Shown here: positions 16,378 to 23,103 of the stretch, piece after piece
Layout of the letters: every line of letters begins with the position of its first letter
Position numbering within the stretch: position 1 is the stretch's first letter
Assembly: GCA_010692635.1 (NCBI GenBank)
Contig: JAAHGL010000029.1
Span: 1 to 62,596, forward strand
DNA: 62,596 nucleotides
From: Symploca sp. SIO2C1
GTDB taxonomy: Bacteria; Cyanobacteriota; Cyanobacteriia; Cyanobacteriales; Coleofasciculaceae
Direction: 5' to 3'
Notes under the pieces: model-generated
Seen by the model: only the letters and a program-made list of their open reading frames with translations
Told to the model about the DNA's origin: nothing
Database searches by the model: none
Made by a program: the position numbers and the translations under genes

Positions 16378-17337
16378 CTAAACCATATCCGCCAGCAGAG
16401 TCGAAATCTCCAATTGGTCTTTGGAGCGGTTGTCATCATACACCATCAGCGTATCAATTTGAGCATGGCGAGATAGCTTCTGCACCTTGCGCACATTCCC
16501 ATTGGTAGCATCCAATGCCGCAGTAATACTGCTGTGGCGAATGCGGTGGGGAGACATCTGCTTGCTGACTCCTGCCGCCCTACAATATTGCTGGACAATC
16601 CAATAAATTCCTGCCCCTGTAATCCGATTACCCTTTTTTACCGGGTCAACAGAAATAAATAATGGTGCCGAAGTATTTAACTCCCGCCGCGCTAACAGCC
16701 AATTAGAAATTGCTTCTGTAGTAGTTAACGACAGATCAATCACTTCAAATACCGTCCCCTTTCCCTTCCCCCTAATTTTGAGGGTCTTGGTCTCCGCATC
16801 AAAATCGCTAATATTCGCATTAGCAATTTCCCCCCGCCGCAGGGCATTATCCCACAGCAGTCGCAGCAGAGCATAGTCCCGCTTTCCCTTCAACTCGACC
16901 CTATCAGGCAAAGCTAGCACTTTGCGGTACAACTCCCGACTAATACCTGCGGTATCCCGATAAACTTGCACTTTCTCCCCTTTAACTTCTTCGAGGGTGT
17001 AGTCGCACTTGCCTGCACTCCTAGCCAACTTCACCAAAGATTTAATCGCAGATAGGCGGCGGTTAATAGTTGCCTCCTTCAAACCCCGTTCGATCAGCAT
17101 TGCTTTGTAGCGCAGCACCAGCGTTACTGCATCAGTTCGCTCCAATTGCAGGAAATAGGTCACCATCTCCGGGGTTGCTTCTGAATCGGCAATGGTGCGA
17201 AAGAAATCCTTTAAATCCTTAGCATAGGCGTGGCGAGTATGGGGTGAACGCTTGTCTGAGAGCAGCTGCGCCAGTAAGTCCCGATTGGCGATCGCTGCTA
17301 AGGGGTTAGGGTTTGAGGCTAATGTAGGGGGATTCAT
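16378..17337 (-). CDS. Tyrosine recombinase / phage integrase
   Basis: 319 residues with an N-terminal SAM-like DNA-binding half (SPHTRHAYAKDLKDFF, TINRRLSAIKSL) and a complete catalytic set: R167 in DNALRRGEI, the beta-hairpin lysine around KIRGKGKG, H264 and R267 in SPHRIRH, H291 in LSRHAQID and Y300 in MVYDDNR. It catalyses site-specific strand exchange through a 3'-phosphotyrosine, for phage integration or for dimer resolution. It is the last gene of a leftward operon starting near 20.2 kb. An inverted repeat GCTTGCG/CGCAAGC lies just upstream (17347-17374) and another just beyond its end. No attachment-site repeat could be identified. Confidence 0.9.
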   Translation of the reverse strand: MNPPTLASNPNPLAAIANRDLLAQLLSDKRSPHTRHAYAKDLKDFFRTIADSEATPEMVTYFLQLERTDAVTLVLRYKAMLIERGLKEATINRRLSAIKSLVKLARSAGKCDYTLEEVKGEKVQVYRDTAGISRELYRKVLALPDRVELKGKRDYALLRLLWDNALRRGEIANANISDFDAETKTLKIRGKGKGTVFEVIDLSLTTTEAISNWLLARRELNTSAPLFISVDPVKKGNRITGAGIYWIVQQYCRAAGVSKQMSPHRIRHSSITAALDATNGNVRKVQKLSRHAQIDTLMVYDDNRSKDQLEISTLLADMV

Positions 17338-17346
17338 GGAATCGGT

Positions 17347-17374
17347 GCTTGCGATAAGAATAATTTCCGCAAGC
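17347..17374. promoter_or_regulatory. Inverted repeat upstream of integrase
   Basis: GCTTGCG (17347-17353) and CGCAAGC (17368-17374) with a 14-base AT-rich spacer, about 10 bases upstream of the integrase start. It could be a binding site for the integrase or an excisionase, or an mRNA hairpin limiting integrase translation. Confidence 0.3.
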
Positions 17375-17435
17375 GCATTCTATCATTAGGACGGTCGCTT
17401 CTAGCGATAGTTGTAAACCTATAAAAAACGGACAT

Positions 17436-18203
17436 TCATCCTAGCTTAATAACAACAACCTGGGTATAGACCTCACCCAAACCCGAACCAACCTCAGCAC
17501 CCAAACTCCGATCAATGATCGTGTCATAGATGCGATGCTCAATCTGGAAAGTTTTCCCAGCTGTAATCCCAAAAGTTGCAAACACCCAGCTATCGGTAGT
17601 AATACTCTGACCCGATACAGCAGCAGCGGTTAGTGTCTGGGTTGAGCTTCCTTTGTAGTTAATGCCATCAGTGTTATTAACCAGCCGCGCCTGATGCTTA
17701 TCCACCATCGTTCCCGGTACACGAGCAATAACCAGGTAATTTCCCGCTGGCAAGCTGAAAGTGGAATCAGCGTTTAAAGTACAAAAACTTGTTCCAGTCT
17801 CCTGTTGATCATTTAAATCACGTTTGATCCAATCTGTCGTGTTCCCCTCTCCAGCAAAGGAACTCTTAAAGTCCTGTAGAATAGCTACTGATATCGTGGG
17901 AACAGATTTTAAAGCGATTGCACCAGCACTATCCGTCCCTATAAATTTATCAGCAATCAGGTTTAAAAGAGCGATCGCATCAAGGGTATCAGAGTGCTCC
18001 TGGACTTCCTCTCCAATAGTCAATCCCTTAATCGCAGCCGCAAGAGCATCAACTTGAGCCTTCAGAAATGCCGTCCGGTTTGCCAGGGTAAGCAGCTGCT
18101 CATTTGGTGGTTTTGTGGGATCTCCCCCAGTAGCAAACTCCCCCGAATCAATTTGGCGTACAGCGGCGGGGTAATTTGCTGAAGATTCAGGGAGATCAAC
18201 CAT
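17436..18203 (-). CDS. Tail-fibre-like protein
   Basis: 255 residues. The N-terminus (ATGGDPTKPPNEQLLTLANRTAFLKAQVDAL) is the pattern seen at the attachment end of many prophage tail fibres, followed by a short helical stretch and a C-terminal beta-rich domain from about 150 (STFSLPAGNYLVIARVPGTMVDKHQARLVN) of the C1q/jelly-roll type used for receptor contact. It would trimerise at the baseplate and bind the host surface. It lies on the opposite strand from the tail block, beside the integrase, and overlaps the upstream gene by 8 bases. Carriage apart from the tail block may ease exchange of host range. Confidence 0.65.
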   Translation of the reverse strand: MVDLPESSANYPAAVRQIDSGEFATGGDPTKPPNEQLLTLANRTAFLKAQVDALAAAIKGLTIGEEVQEHSDTLDAIALLNLIADKFIGTDSAGAIALKSVPTISVAILQDFKSSFAGEGNTTDWIKRDLNDQQETGTSFCTLNADSTFSLPAGNYLVIARVPGTMVDKHQARLVNNTDGINYKGSSTQTLTAAAVSGQSITTDSWVFATFGITAGKTFQIEHRIYDTIIDRSLGAEVGSGLGEVYTQVVVIKLG

Positions 18204-18720
18204 AGAGGAATGATGCGCTATAGGTACTGATGTTATCGTACTTCAATTGAGCTGGGGATAACCGTTCTACCTCAACAGAAACCTCAAACCCTCCTGTTCC
18301 TTGGGGATGGATAACACAATTCAACAGATTAATGCGACTATCCGACTCAAAAGCTGCAATTAATCTTTCCTTGAGTAACTTCTCCAATGCAACTTCAGTC
18401 CCACTCATGCCAATAATTCCTTGAATTGACCATTGAATCAACCTTTCAATTGCTGAGTCTACGTTCAAGTTAGATACATCAGGGGGATTGATAACTGGCT
18501 GTGTAGTAGCTGGTTCCCAAATTACTACTATGTCACCTTCTAAAAACTGAACCTCTTTTACATCCGCTCTAGGTTCATGTAATCTTATAGTTCGTTCAAT
18601 ATCTGATTTTAGTTGTACTTGCTGCACAATTTCTGGCAATCCTAGATATTTACTTAGCTTCACTTTATCTGGATCAGCTATGATGGCTTCTATATTAGCT
18701 TGAATCTGAGATGTATTCAT
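18196..18720 (-). CDS. Uncharacterised phage protein, possibly baseplate-associated
   Basis: 174 residues. The segment LKSDIERTIRLHEPRADVKEV with the following strand recalls the gpW/gp25 baseplate wedge motif (a helix ending in EPR). The rest (IQWSIQGIIGMSGTEVALEKLL, NLLNCVIHPQGTGGFEVSVEV) is not recognised. It overlaps the tail-fibre gene by 8 bases, so the two are probably co-translated, which supports a structural role. The resemblance is weak and other tail-associated roles are possible. Confidence 0.4.
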   Translation of the reverse strand: MNTSQIQANIEAIIADPDKVKLSKYLGLPEIVQQVQLKSDIERTIRLHEPRADVKEVQFLEGDIVVIWEPATTQPVINPPDVSNLNVDSAIERLIQWSIQGIIGMSGTEVALEKLLKERLIAAFESDSRINLLNCVIHPQGTGGFEVSVEVERLSPAQLKYDNISTYSASFLYG

Positions 18721-18767
18721 AATAATGAGTAATGAGTATGGATTATCCTCTATCCGGCTTTATTCTT

Positions 18768-19655
18768 CTAACTACTGCCTCCTGCAATTGATAACAAATG
18801 GGAAAACAATTGACCGGCAAACAGCGGTGGAACCGATAAACCAATTATGCTCCCTGCGATCGCTTCCCTGTCTGGTAAATCATACCAATCTGGGAATCCT
18901 CCTATCCTGGCAACTGCTCTCATGGGTAATTTGTAAGCCTTTTTGCTAAGGTTATCCCAATAAGTAATCCCTCCCCTACTAGAACCCTTACTATCCCTAA
19001 ACATTGCTTTAGTTATAGCCCAACAAGGTTCCGATTCTCGTCGAAGAGAAGCCTTATCTTTTCCTCTTTTACACACCCCTACCCTCTGTACAATTGCAGT
19101 ATTAAAATGTCCTGCTAAATTTGCCAAAAGAATAGCTTTCTCTTGCTGTTGTAAGAGAAGTTCTGGTTGGGTAAGAATTAATCCCTCCAAACAATTGCCC
19201 CACCCTTTGATACTTGTTGTAGATGGAATTATCGAGCTTAATTTACCCAACCCAGCAACCAAAATTAACCTAGAACGATTTTGTGGAACACCAAAATTAA
19301 CCATGTCAATTTCTTGACTATCAAAATAATAACTACAACGATTCAGTGCTGTAACTATTATTTGGTAACTCTCAGATTGTCTATATCCTACAGCATTTTC
19401 CAAAGTAAACCACTGTGGTCTTAAGACTTCAATAGCTTTAGCTGTAGCGATCGCAGCATTAATATCTTCTTCGCTCTCTCTCTTCCCATTGAGTAAGGAT
19501 AGCTTACTAAAACTACTACAAACTGGTGAGGCATGTAAAATAAATGGTTGGCGAGGGATAGCCACAAAGGACAAAGGACAAATAACTAATGACTTATCCA
19601 GTAACCGGGTCACCATTTTCCTGAAGGACAGGGAGCAAGGCATTAATGAGTGCAT
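18768..19655 (-). CDS. C5-cytosine DNA methyltransferase lacking motif I
   Basis: The open frame covers 295 codons. It shows motif IV around C46 (HASPVCSSFS, with V where most families have P before the cysteine), motif VI at E86 (FTLENAVGY), motif VIII (QNRSRLILVA) and motif X-like IGGFPDWYDL near the end. The FxGxG motif I that binds SAM is missing. The first 30 residues are encoded by a TTTGTCC heptamer repeat and overlap the end of the upstream gene, so the true start may be the GTG at 19565. A HIP-type repeat interrupts the centre (about 19,020-19,050). It may be an N-terminally deleted remnant, or a split enzyme whose motif I part lies elsewhere. Confidence 0.65.
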   Translation of the reverse strand: MHSLMPCSLSFRKMVTRLLDKSLVICPLSFVAIPRQPFILHASPVCSSFSKLSLLNGKRESEEDINAAIATAKAIEVLRPQWFTLENAVGYRQSESYQIIVTALNRCSYYFDSQEIDMVNFGVPQNRSRLILVAGLGKLSSIIPSTTSIKGWGNCLEGLILTQPELLLQQQEKAILLANLAGHFNTAIVQRVGVCKRGKDKASLRRESEPCWAITKAMFRDSKGSSRGGITYWDNLSKKAYKLPMRAVARIGGFPDWYDLPDREAIAGSIIGLSVPPLFAGQLFSHLLSIAGGSS

Positions 19656-20166
19656 CTTTTTTCAGTCCTTTGGTGTTGATTCCATGTTCAGAAGCAATCC
19701 TCAAGAGTTCCTGCCATTTGAGCGAATACAAAAGTTCCTCAGCTTCACTGGTAACTTGATCTACTTCTTGAGATTCAACCTCCACAATCAGATCAAACTG
19801 AGTCGCATCATGATGACCATTGCCGTTACCATTGCTTTGCTCCCCATCAAAGTAATCCCCTTCTGTCAGAGACTCTTCAGGGTCTACAAAATCATCATCA
19901 TCACTGGATGGGAGTTGAGCAGTAACATCAGTGAACAAACTATTGATGGTTTGCTGGTAGTTATCCCTTTCCTCAGGACATACATCATTAATTTCTGCGA
20001 TCGCTTCTTGCACTAAGACAGCGGCAGATTCCATCTTTGACTCTACTGAACCAACACGCTGTAACTGAGCTTGAATCAAGCGTTGTTGTTCTTGTAGCTG
20101 CTCAATCTGAACCTGCAATTGATTGAACTGCTGTTGTAAGGATTCGGTTAATTGTGCGAGTAACAT
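19594..20166 (-). CDS. Coiled-coil protein with C-terminal SAP-like domain
   Basis: About 190 residues from the ATG at 20166, preferred over 20223 because AAGGA lies at the right distance and upstream residues are not helical. Residues 1-45 are a strong Gln/Leu coiled coil (LTESLQQQFNQLQVQIEQLQ), then an acidic linker (SSDDDDFVDPEE) with a GNGNGHH stretch. At the end is a helix-extended-helix unit, LRIASEHGINTKGLKKDAL, of the SAP/HeH type that binds DNA. First gene of the leftward operon that contains the methyltransferase, tail fibre and integrase. A DNA-binding oligomer is likely; exact role unknown. Confidence 0.55.
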   Translation of the reverse strand: MLLAQLTESLQQQFNQLQVQIEQLQEQQRLIQAQLQRVGSVESKMESAAVLVQEAIAEINDVCPEERDNYQQTINSLFTDVTAQLPSSDDDDFVDPEESLTEGDYFDGEQSNGNGNGHHDATQFDLIVEVESQEVDQVTSEAEELLYSLKWQELLRIASEHGINTKGLKKDALINALLPVLQENGDPVTG

Positions 20167-20239
20167 GAAAATTTTCCTTAAATCTGGAGTGTTCCTGATC
20201 GGGTTGGCTGTAGTGAACACCAACCCTTCCTATTTATTG

Positions 20240-20256
20240 TACTGTGTTGTACAGTA
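20240..20256. promoter_or_regulatory. 17-bp palindromic operator, copy 1 (TACTGT-N5-ACAGTA)
   Basis: TACTGTGTTGTACAGTA at the head of the leftward operon that begins at 20166. A near-identical palindrome (TACTGTATTGCACAGTA) lies at 22471-22487 at the head of the other leftward operon, and both are followed by GGAAAATTT. Two copies in equivalent places point to one repressor controlling both operons. The half-site recalls the E. coli SOS box, but the spacer is five rather than eight bases. Confidence 0.65.
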
Positions 20257-20283
20257 TGTATCCGGAAAATTTTCTTCTTATCG

Positions 20284-20328
20284 AAAAAATCCCACACCTC
20301 AACCAGTAGGGTAAGCGTGGGATTTTTT
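20284..20328. terminator. Intrinsic terminator (bidirectional)
   Basis: AAAAAATCCCAC (20284-20295) and GTGGGATTTTTT (20317-20328) form a perfect 12-bp stem with A/T tails on both sides. It sits just upstream of the 20.2-kb operator, separating the two leftward operons. Confidence 0.85.
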
Positions 20329-20401
20329 GAAGAATGTAGAATTACTTACTCATTCTTCATTCAGGTATAGATTATCTTCAAATCTTCAAACGGCTTTATT
20401 C

Positions 20402-20453
20402 TCCTGCCTCCTGCCTCCTGCCTCCTGCCTCCTGCCTTCTGCCTTCTGCCTCC
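20402..20453. repeat. CTCCTGC heptamer array
   Basis: Seven or so tandem CTCCTGC/CTTCTGC units ending at the stop of the next leftward gene. The same family, on either strand, occurs at 28118-28143, 29843-29880, 33384-33445 and 61900-61927. Confidence 0.9.
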
Positions 20454-20681
20454 TCAATAATCGAACCTTGTCTCAACCACAAAATTCTCTTCTAATTTGT
20501 GACGAATTATCACTGTCAGTTCCTCCTCATCCAAGAGACTATCAAGCAACAACTTTAGTTCAGGGTGATGGCAACCAATTGCCTCGTAGTCTAATACCGA
20601 TAATAAGCTATCCTCCGGGTCAAGAGTTTCTGAACTTCCGGAATTCTTGGTGATGCGTCTACGTAATTTCCGCAATTTCAT
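20454..20681 (-). CDS. Small uncharacterised protein
   Basis: 75 residues with a basic N-terminus (MKLRKLRRRITKN) and an acidic helical C-terminal half (LKLLLDSLLDEEELTVIIRHKLEEN). Last gene of the leftward operon that starts at 22332, separated from the Rad52-like gene by about 170 bases. No motif recognised. The final codons run into the heptamer array. It could be a small DNA-binding or adaptor protein. Confidence 0.45.
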   Translation of the reverse strand: MKLRKLRRRITKNSGSSETLDPEDSLLSVLDYEAIGCHHPELKLLLDSLLDEEELTVIIRHKLEENFVVETRFDY

Positions 20682-20854
20682 TGTTAGTTGTGTTACACGA
20701 ACTCAGATTGTTCAATTCTAACCCCCAATGAAATGCTTCACCTAGCGACATTGATGCACTAGACGCATCGGATGCACCAGAGGGATTAGGCACAATCATT
20801 ATCCCTATCTGGTAAAATCAATTCCTCACCTCCTTAGGACTCAATTGTTGTAGT

Positions 20855-21793
20855 TCATCCAAAGCGATCAGCTTCGCTGGTGCCGAAGGCAATCGCAACT
20901 GCTTCCAGATAATTAATACCTTGATTACCTACCAGATGGTCAATCTTGGCATGAAGTGTTTTGATAGCACCAGATTCAGTCAAACCCTTAGCCGATTGCA
21001 ACCATCCTGCCACCAGAGACGTTAGCAGTTGATAAGCTTTCTCTGGAGGAAGTTCTGACGGTTGCTTTACTCCTTTACTCTGACACCAAGCAACAATCGC
21101 ATCAGGCTGATGACCGGTTATCTTACGGATGGCTTTGACTAATCGGTTATGTTCTGGGTAGGAGCCTGAAACCAAGCTGACAACGTTAGAGTTAGAAACT
21201 GGCTTAGGCTTACTGGCTTGAGATTTTTTGTAGCTATTCTTGGCTGGATTGCCTTCAGCATCTTTAATCCAGCCATTGCGGTAGGCTAAGTTGTAAGCAC
21301 CGGGGTCTTGATTATCCCTGCGATCGCTAGGATTCCTTCTTCCCATGTACTTGATAAAATCTCGTAGCTGTGCCTTCTCCTGCTCAGTGTGCTTTTCCTG
21401 CCCAGTTTGGATGTCCAAATACCTACATATACCAAACTGTTCCATTGCTCGTTTGAAAGCACAAGCGATTGCTCTTTCCTCAGGAGTACCGCGCTGTTTT
21501 TTCTCATCTTCCCAATTTTCAAATTCCGTATGGGAATTACCAAAACCAACACGAGTAACCCCAGCAATTGTTAGATGGCACTTAACAATGACTTGTTCCC
21601 CTCTCTGAATAGGATCTGTGTAATCAATTTCCCAGTCTGGATAGATTTCATCTAGCCTATCGCGCATTATCTGCCAAGGTACATAATACCAAGTCCCTCC
21701 ACCAGGGAGCTTCCGTAATTTATGGGCTTCTGGAGGAAACCAAGCTTTGAGTTGTGGATATAAATTTTTTAGGTTATTCATTATAGCTAACAA
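20855..21793 (-). CDS. Rad52-family single-strand annealing protein
   Basis: 312 residues. The N-terminal 130 residues match the Rad52/DdrA/Sak pattern: GGGTWYYVPWQIMRDRLDEI, a strand pair (VIVKCHLTIAGVTRVGFGN) and the diagnostic EERAIACAFKRAMEQFGICRYL helix (about 102-126). Such proteins anneal complementary single strands during phage recombination and repair. The middle is a linker and the C-terminus is helical, possibly for partner binding. The start overlaps the upstream gene by 7 bases, implying coupling. The last ten residues (GTSEADRFG) are encoded by a HIP-type palindromic repeat at 20866-20900, so the original stop was probably displaced by repeat insertion. Confidence 0.8.
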   Translation of the reverse strand: MLAIMNNLKNLYPQLKAWFPPEAHKLRKLPGGGTWYYVPWQIMRDRLDEIYPDWEIDYTDPIQRGEQVIVKCHLTIAGVTRVGFGNSHTEFENWEDEKKQRGTPEERAIACAFKRAMEQFGICRYLDIQTGQEKHTEQEKAQLRDFIKYMGRRNPSDRRDNQDPGAYNLAYRNGWIKDAEGNPAKNSYKKSQASKPKPVSNSNVVSLVSGSYPEHNRLVKAIRKITGHQPDAIVAWCQSKGVKQPSELPPEKAYQLLTSLVAGWLQSAKGLTESGAIKTLHAKIDHLVGNQGINYLEAVAIAFGTSEADRFG

Positions 21794-22332
21794 AATAATG
21801 CAATTTTCCTGCGATCGCGTTTAGGTTGGTTGGCAAAGTCTAACCACCAACAACCACCAGGTTTATAAGGATTAGCAGTATTATTCGATTGCTTACTAAA
21901 TCGCTTGCCAAAATTCTCTTGCCACCATTCAGAACTACCAGGTGTATAGTTGGCAACAGTTTTAACTGGTCTTTCTGCCTGTTTTGTGACTTCCTCAGGC
22001 ATTGTGTCAGGGTAGAAGTGATCTAAATCTCTTGCGATTGCTTCTATCTCTTCAACCAAGAAGTCTCCCTGTACCTTTACTTCCCACCGCCAATCCAAAA
22101 CTCGCTGAGCTGGTCTTAATTCAACCCGAAACTTACCAAACTTTTCCTGCATTACCTGGTAAAAACGTCTCGCCTGTTTGTGCCAGTCGAAAGCATAGTA
22201 TGCTGCCTTGATTTTCGACATCCTACCATTTCTCCCAACCTTCACAAAATGCTGGGTTATATAGGCAGCTCTCCCAATTAGGTATGTGATGCTATGGCTA
22301 TCGCCTAGCTCCAGAGTCCTACTCTGTGTCAT
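21787..22332 (-). CDS. Uncharacterised early phage protein
   Basis: 181 residues, first gene of the leftward recombination operon. It has an aromatic, basic sequence (YYAFDWHKQARRFYQVMQEKFGKFRVELRP, WRWEVKVQGDFLVEEIEAIARDL) and a C-terminal tail with WWQENFGKRF and GGCWWLDF, which look like short peptide contact motifs. No family recognised. Coupling to the annealing protein suggests a role in recombination or replication, for instance a nuclease partner or single-strand binding accessory, but no catalytic motif is visible. Confidence 0.5.
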   Translation of the reverse strand: MTQSRTLELGDSHSITYLIGRAAYITQHFVKVGRNGRMSKIKAAYYAFDWHKQARRFYQVMQEKFGKFRVELRPAQRVLDWRWEVKVQGDFLVEEIEAIARDLDHFYPDTMPEEVTKQAERPVKTVANYTPGSSEWWQENFGKRFSKQSNNTANPYKPGGCWWLDFANQPKRDRRKIALFC

Positions 22333-22399
22333 AATTGAATTACCTTTTTTTAAGTCATTTCTTAGCTGCGTTAACAGCTAAGTCTTTTTTTTGCCCTTG

Positions 22400-22416
22400 T
22401 GACCGATAATTGGTCA
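22400..22416. promoter_or_regulatory. Dispersed palindrome copy 1 (TGACCGATAATTGGTCA)
   Basis: First of at least six copies of a 17-bp palindrome, consensus TGACCRATWATTGGTCA. It stands about 70 bases upstream of the leftward recombination operon. The copy at 46390 is its exact reverse complement and that at 57361 matches it over 16 bases. Confidence 0.75.
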
Positions 22417-22470
22417 TGGAAGATGATTCCCAAGCTCCTTGGCTCGTTCATCTTATGTTACTACACATTA

Positions 22471-22487
22471 TACTGTATTGCACAGTA
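22471..22487. promoter_or_regulatory. 17-bp palindromic operator, copy 2 (TACTGT-N5-ACAGTA)
   Basis: TACTGTATTGCACAGTA, about 140 bases upstream of the start of the leftward operon at 22332. It pairs with the copy at 20240 and is also followed by GGAAAATTT. Confidence 0.65.
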
Positions 22488-22680
22488 TGCGCCAGGAAAA
22501 TTTAAACAATGGTTCTTTACGATAAGACCAAGGAGGCTGATCGCAGGAAAATATAGGGCTCGTGTGACCAAGCGTAATATCGGACTATGTGACAAAAGTC
22601 AACCCTTTTTGGGGTTTTACTTGATAAGTAATACAAATGATAACTTTGCCTAGTTTGTCAAAAAAGTAGAGCGATTTGAG

Positions 22681-22771
22681 GCAAACTCCCCGCCTAAAGG
22701 CAGAACTTTCTCTTAAACCCAAAACCAGCCTAAAGGCAAAAATGCTTTAGACTGGTGTCAGGTGAGTTTGC
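22681..22771. other. Nested hairpin structure
   Basis: Outer arms GCAAACTC (22681-22688) and GAGTTTGC (22764-22771). Inner 11-bp stem CCAGCCTAAAG (22725-22735) with CTTTAGACTGG (22745-22755) and one G-U pair. GCCTAAAGGC also occurs twice (22692, 22729). Could be an origin structure or a small structured RNA. Confidence 0.45.
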
Positions 22772-22860
22772 AACTCATTTACAAATTAAAGACGTAGGTT
22801 GACTTTAGCAGGTTACACCAACGTCACAACTGACTAGAAAAGTGCGGAAAGTTTGGCCAC

Positions 22861-22955
22861 TGAAAGCACGCATTCTAGTTGATAAGAAGGGAATGGGGAT
22901 TCCCTATAGCGCTCGAAGCACGTATTCTAGTTGATAGAAAGGGAATGGGGATTCC
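22861..22955. repeat. Tandem iteron-like repeats with internal palindromes
   Basis: Two copies of about 42 bp (GAAGCACG, then ATTCTAGTTGAT, then AAGGGAATGGGGATTCCC) with a period of about 53 bases. Each contains the 16-bp palindrome GGGAATGGGGATTCCC. They lie about 150 bases before the replication gene. Confidence 0.7.
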
Positions 22956-23103
22956 CATATCTCCTTTATTCTAACCAAAAAAAGCCTAACACACTCTTTA
23001 ACAAGAAGGAAACCGCTTTTTTTCTCTCATAGAATCTAGGAACCCTGTGACTAGTGTATCTCTGCTTTGTCGTTACTTCGTACAAAGAAAGTAGAGATGA
23101 ATT

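Larger units (their letters stand above)
22333..23103. other. Putative replication-origin region (771 bp, non-coding)
   Basis: Contains, in order: a dispersed palindrome (22400-22416), the TACTGT operator (22471-22487), an imperfect nested hairpin region (22681-22771), and two direct repeats of about 42 bp (22861-22903 and 22914-22955), each ending in the palindrome GGGAATGGGGATTCCC. It lies immediately before a primase-like replication gene. Repeated palindromic units beside a replication gene are the usual look of an iteron-type origin. No protein gene was seen on either strand. Origin function is inference. Confidence 0.5.

Noticed and set aside
20240-20256. LexA (SOS) box
   Set aside because: Half-site resembles the E. 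coli box, but the spacer is 5 not 8 bases, and it does not match the cyanobacterial LexA consensus that I know.
20402-20453. Possible CRISPR array
   Set aside because: Units are 7 bp with no spacers. The same holds for the other heptamer arrays; no cas genes are present.
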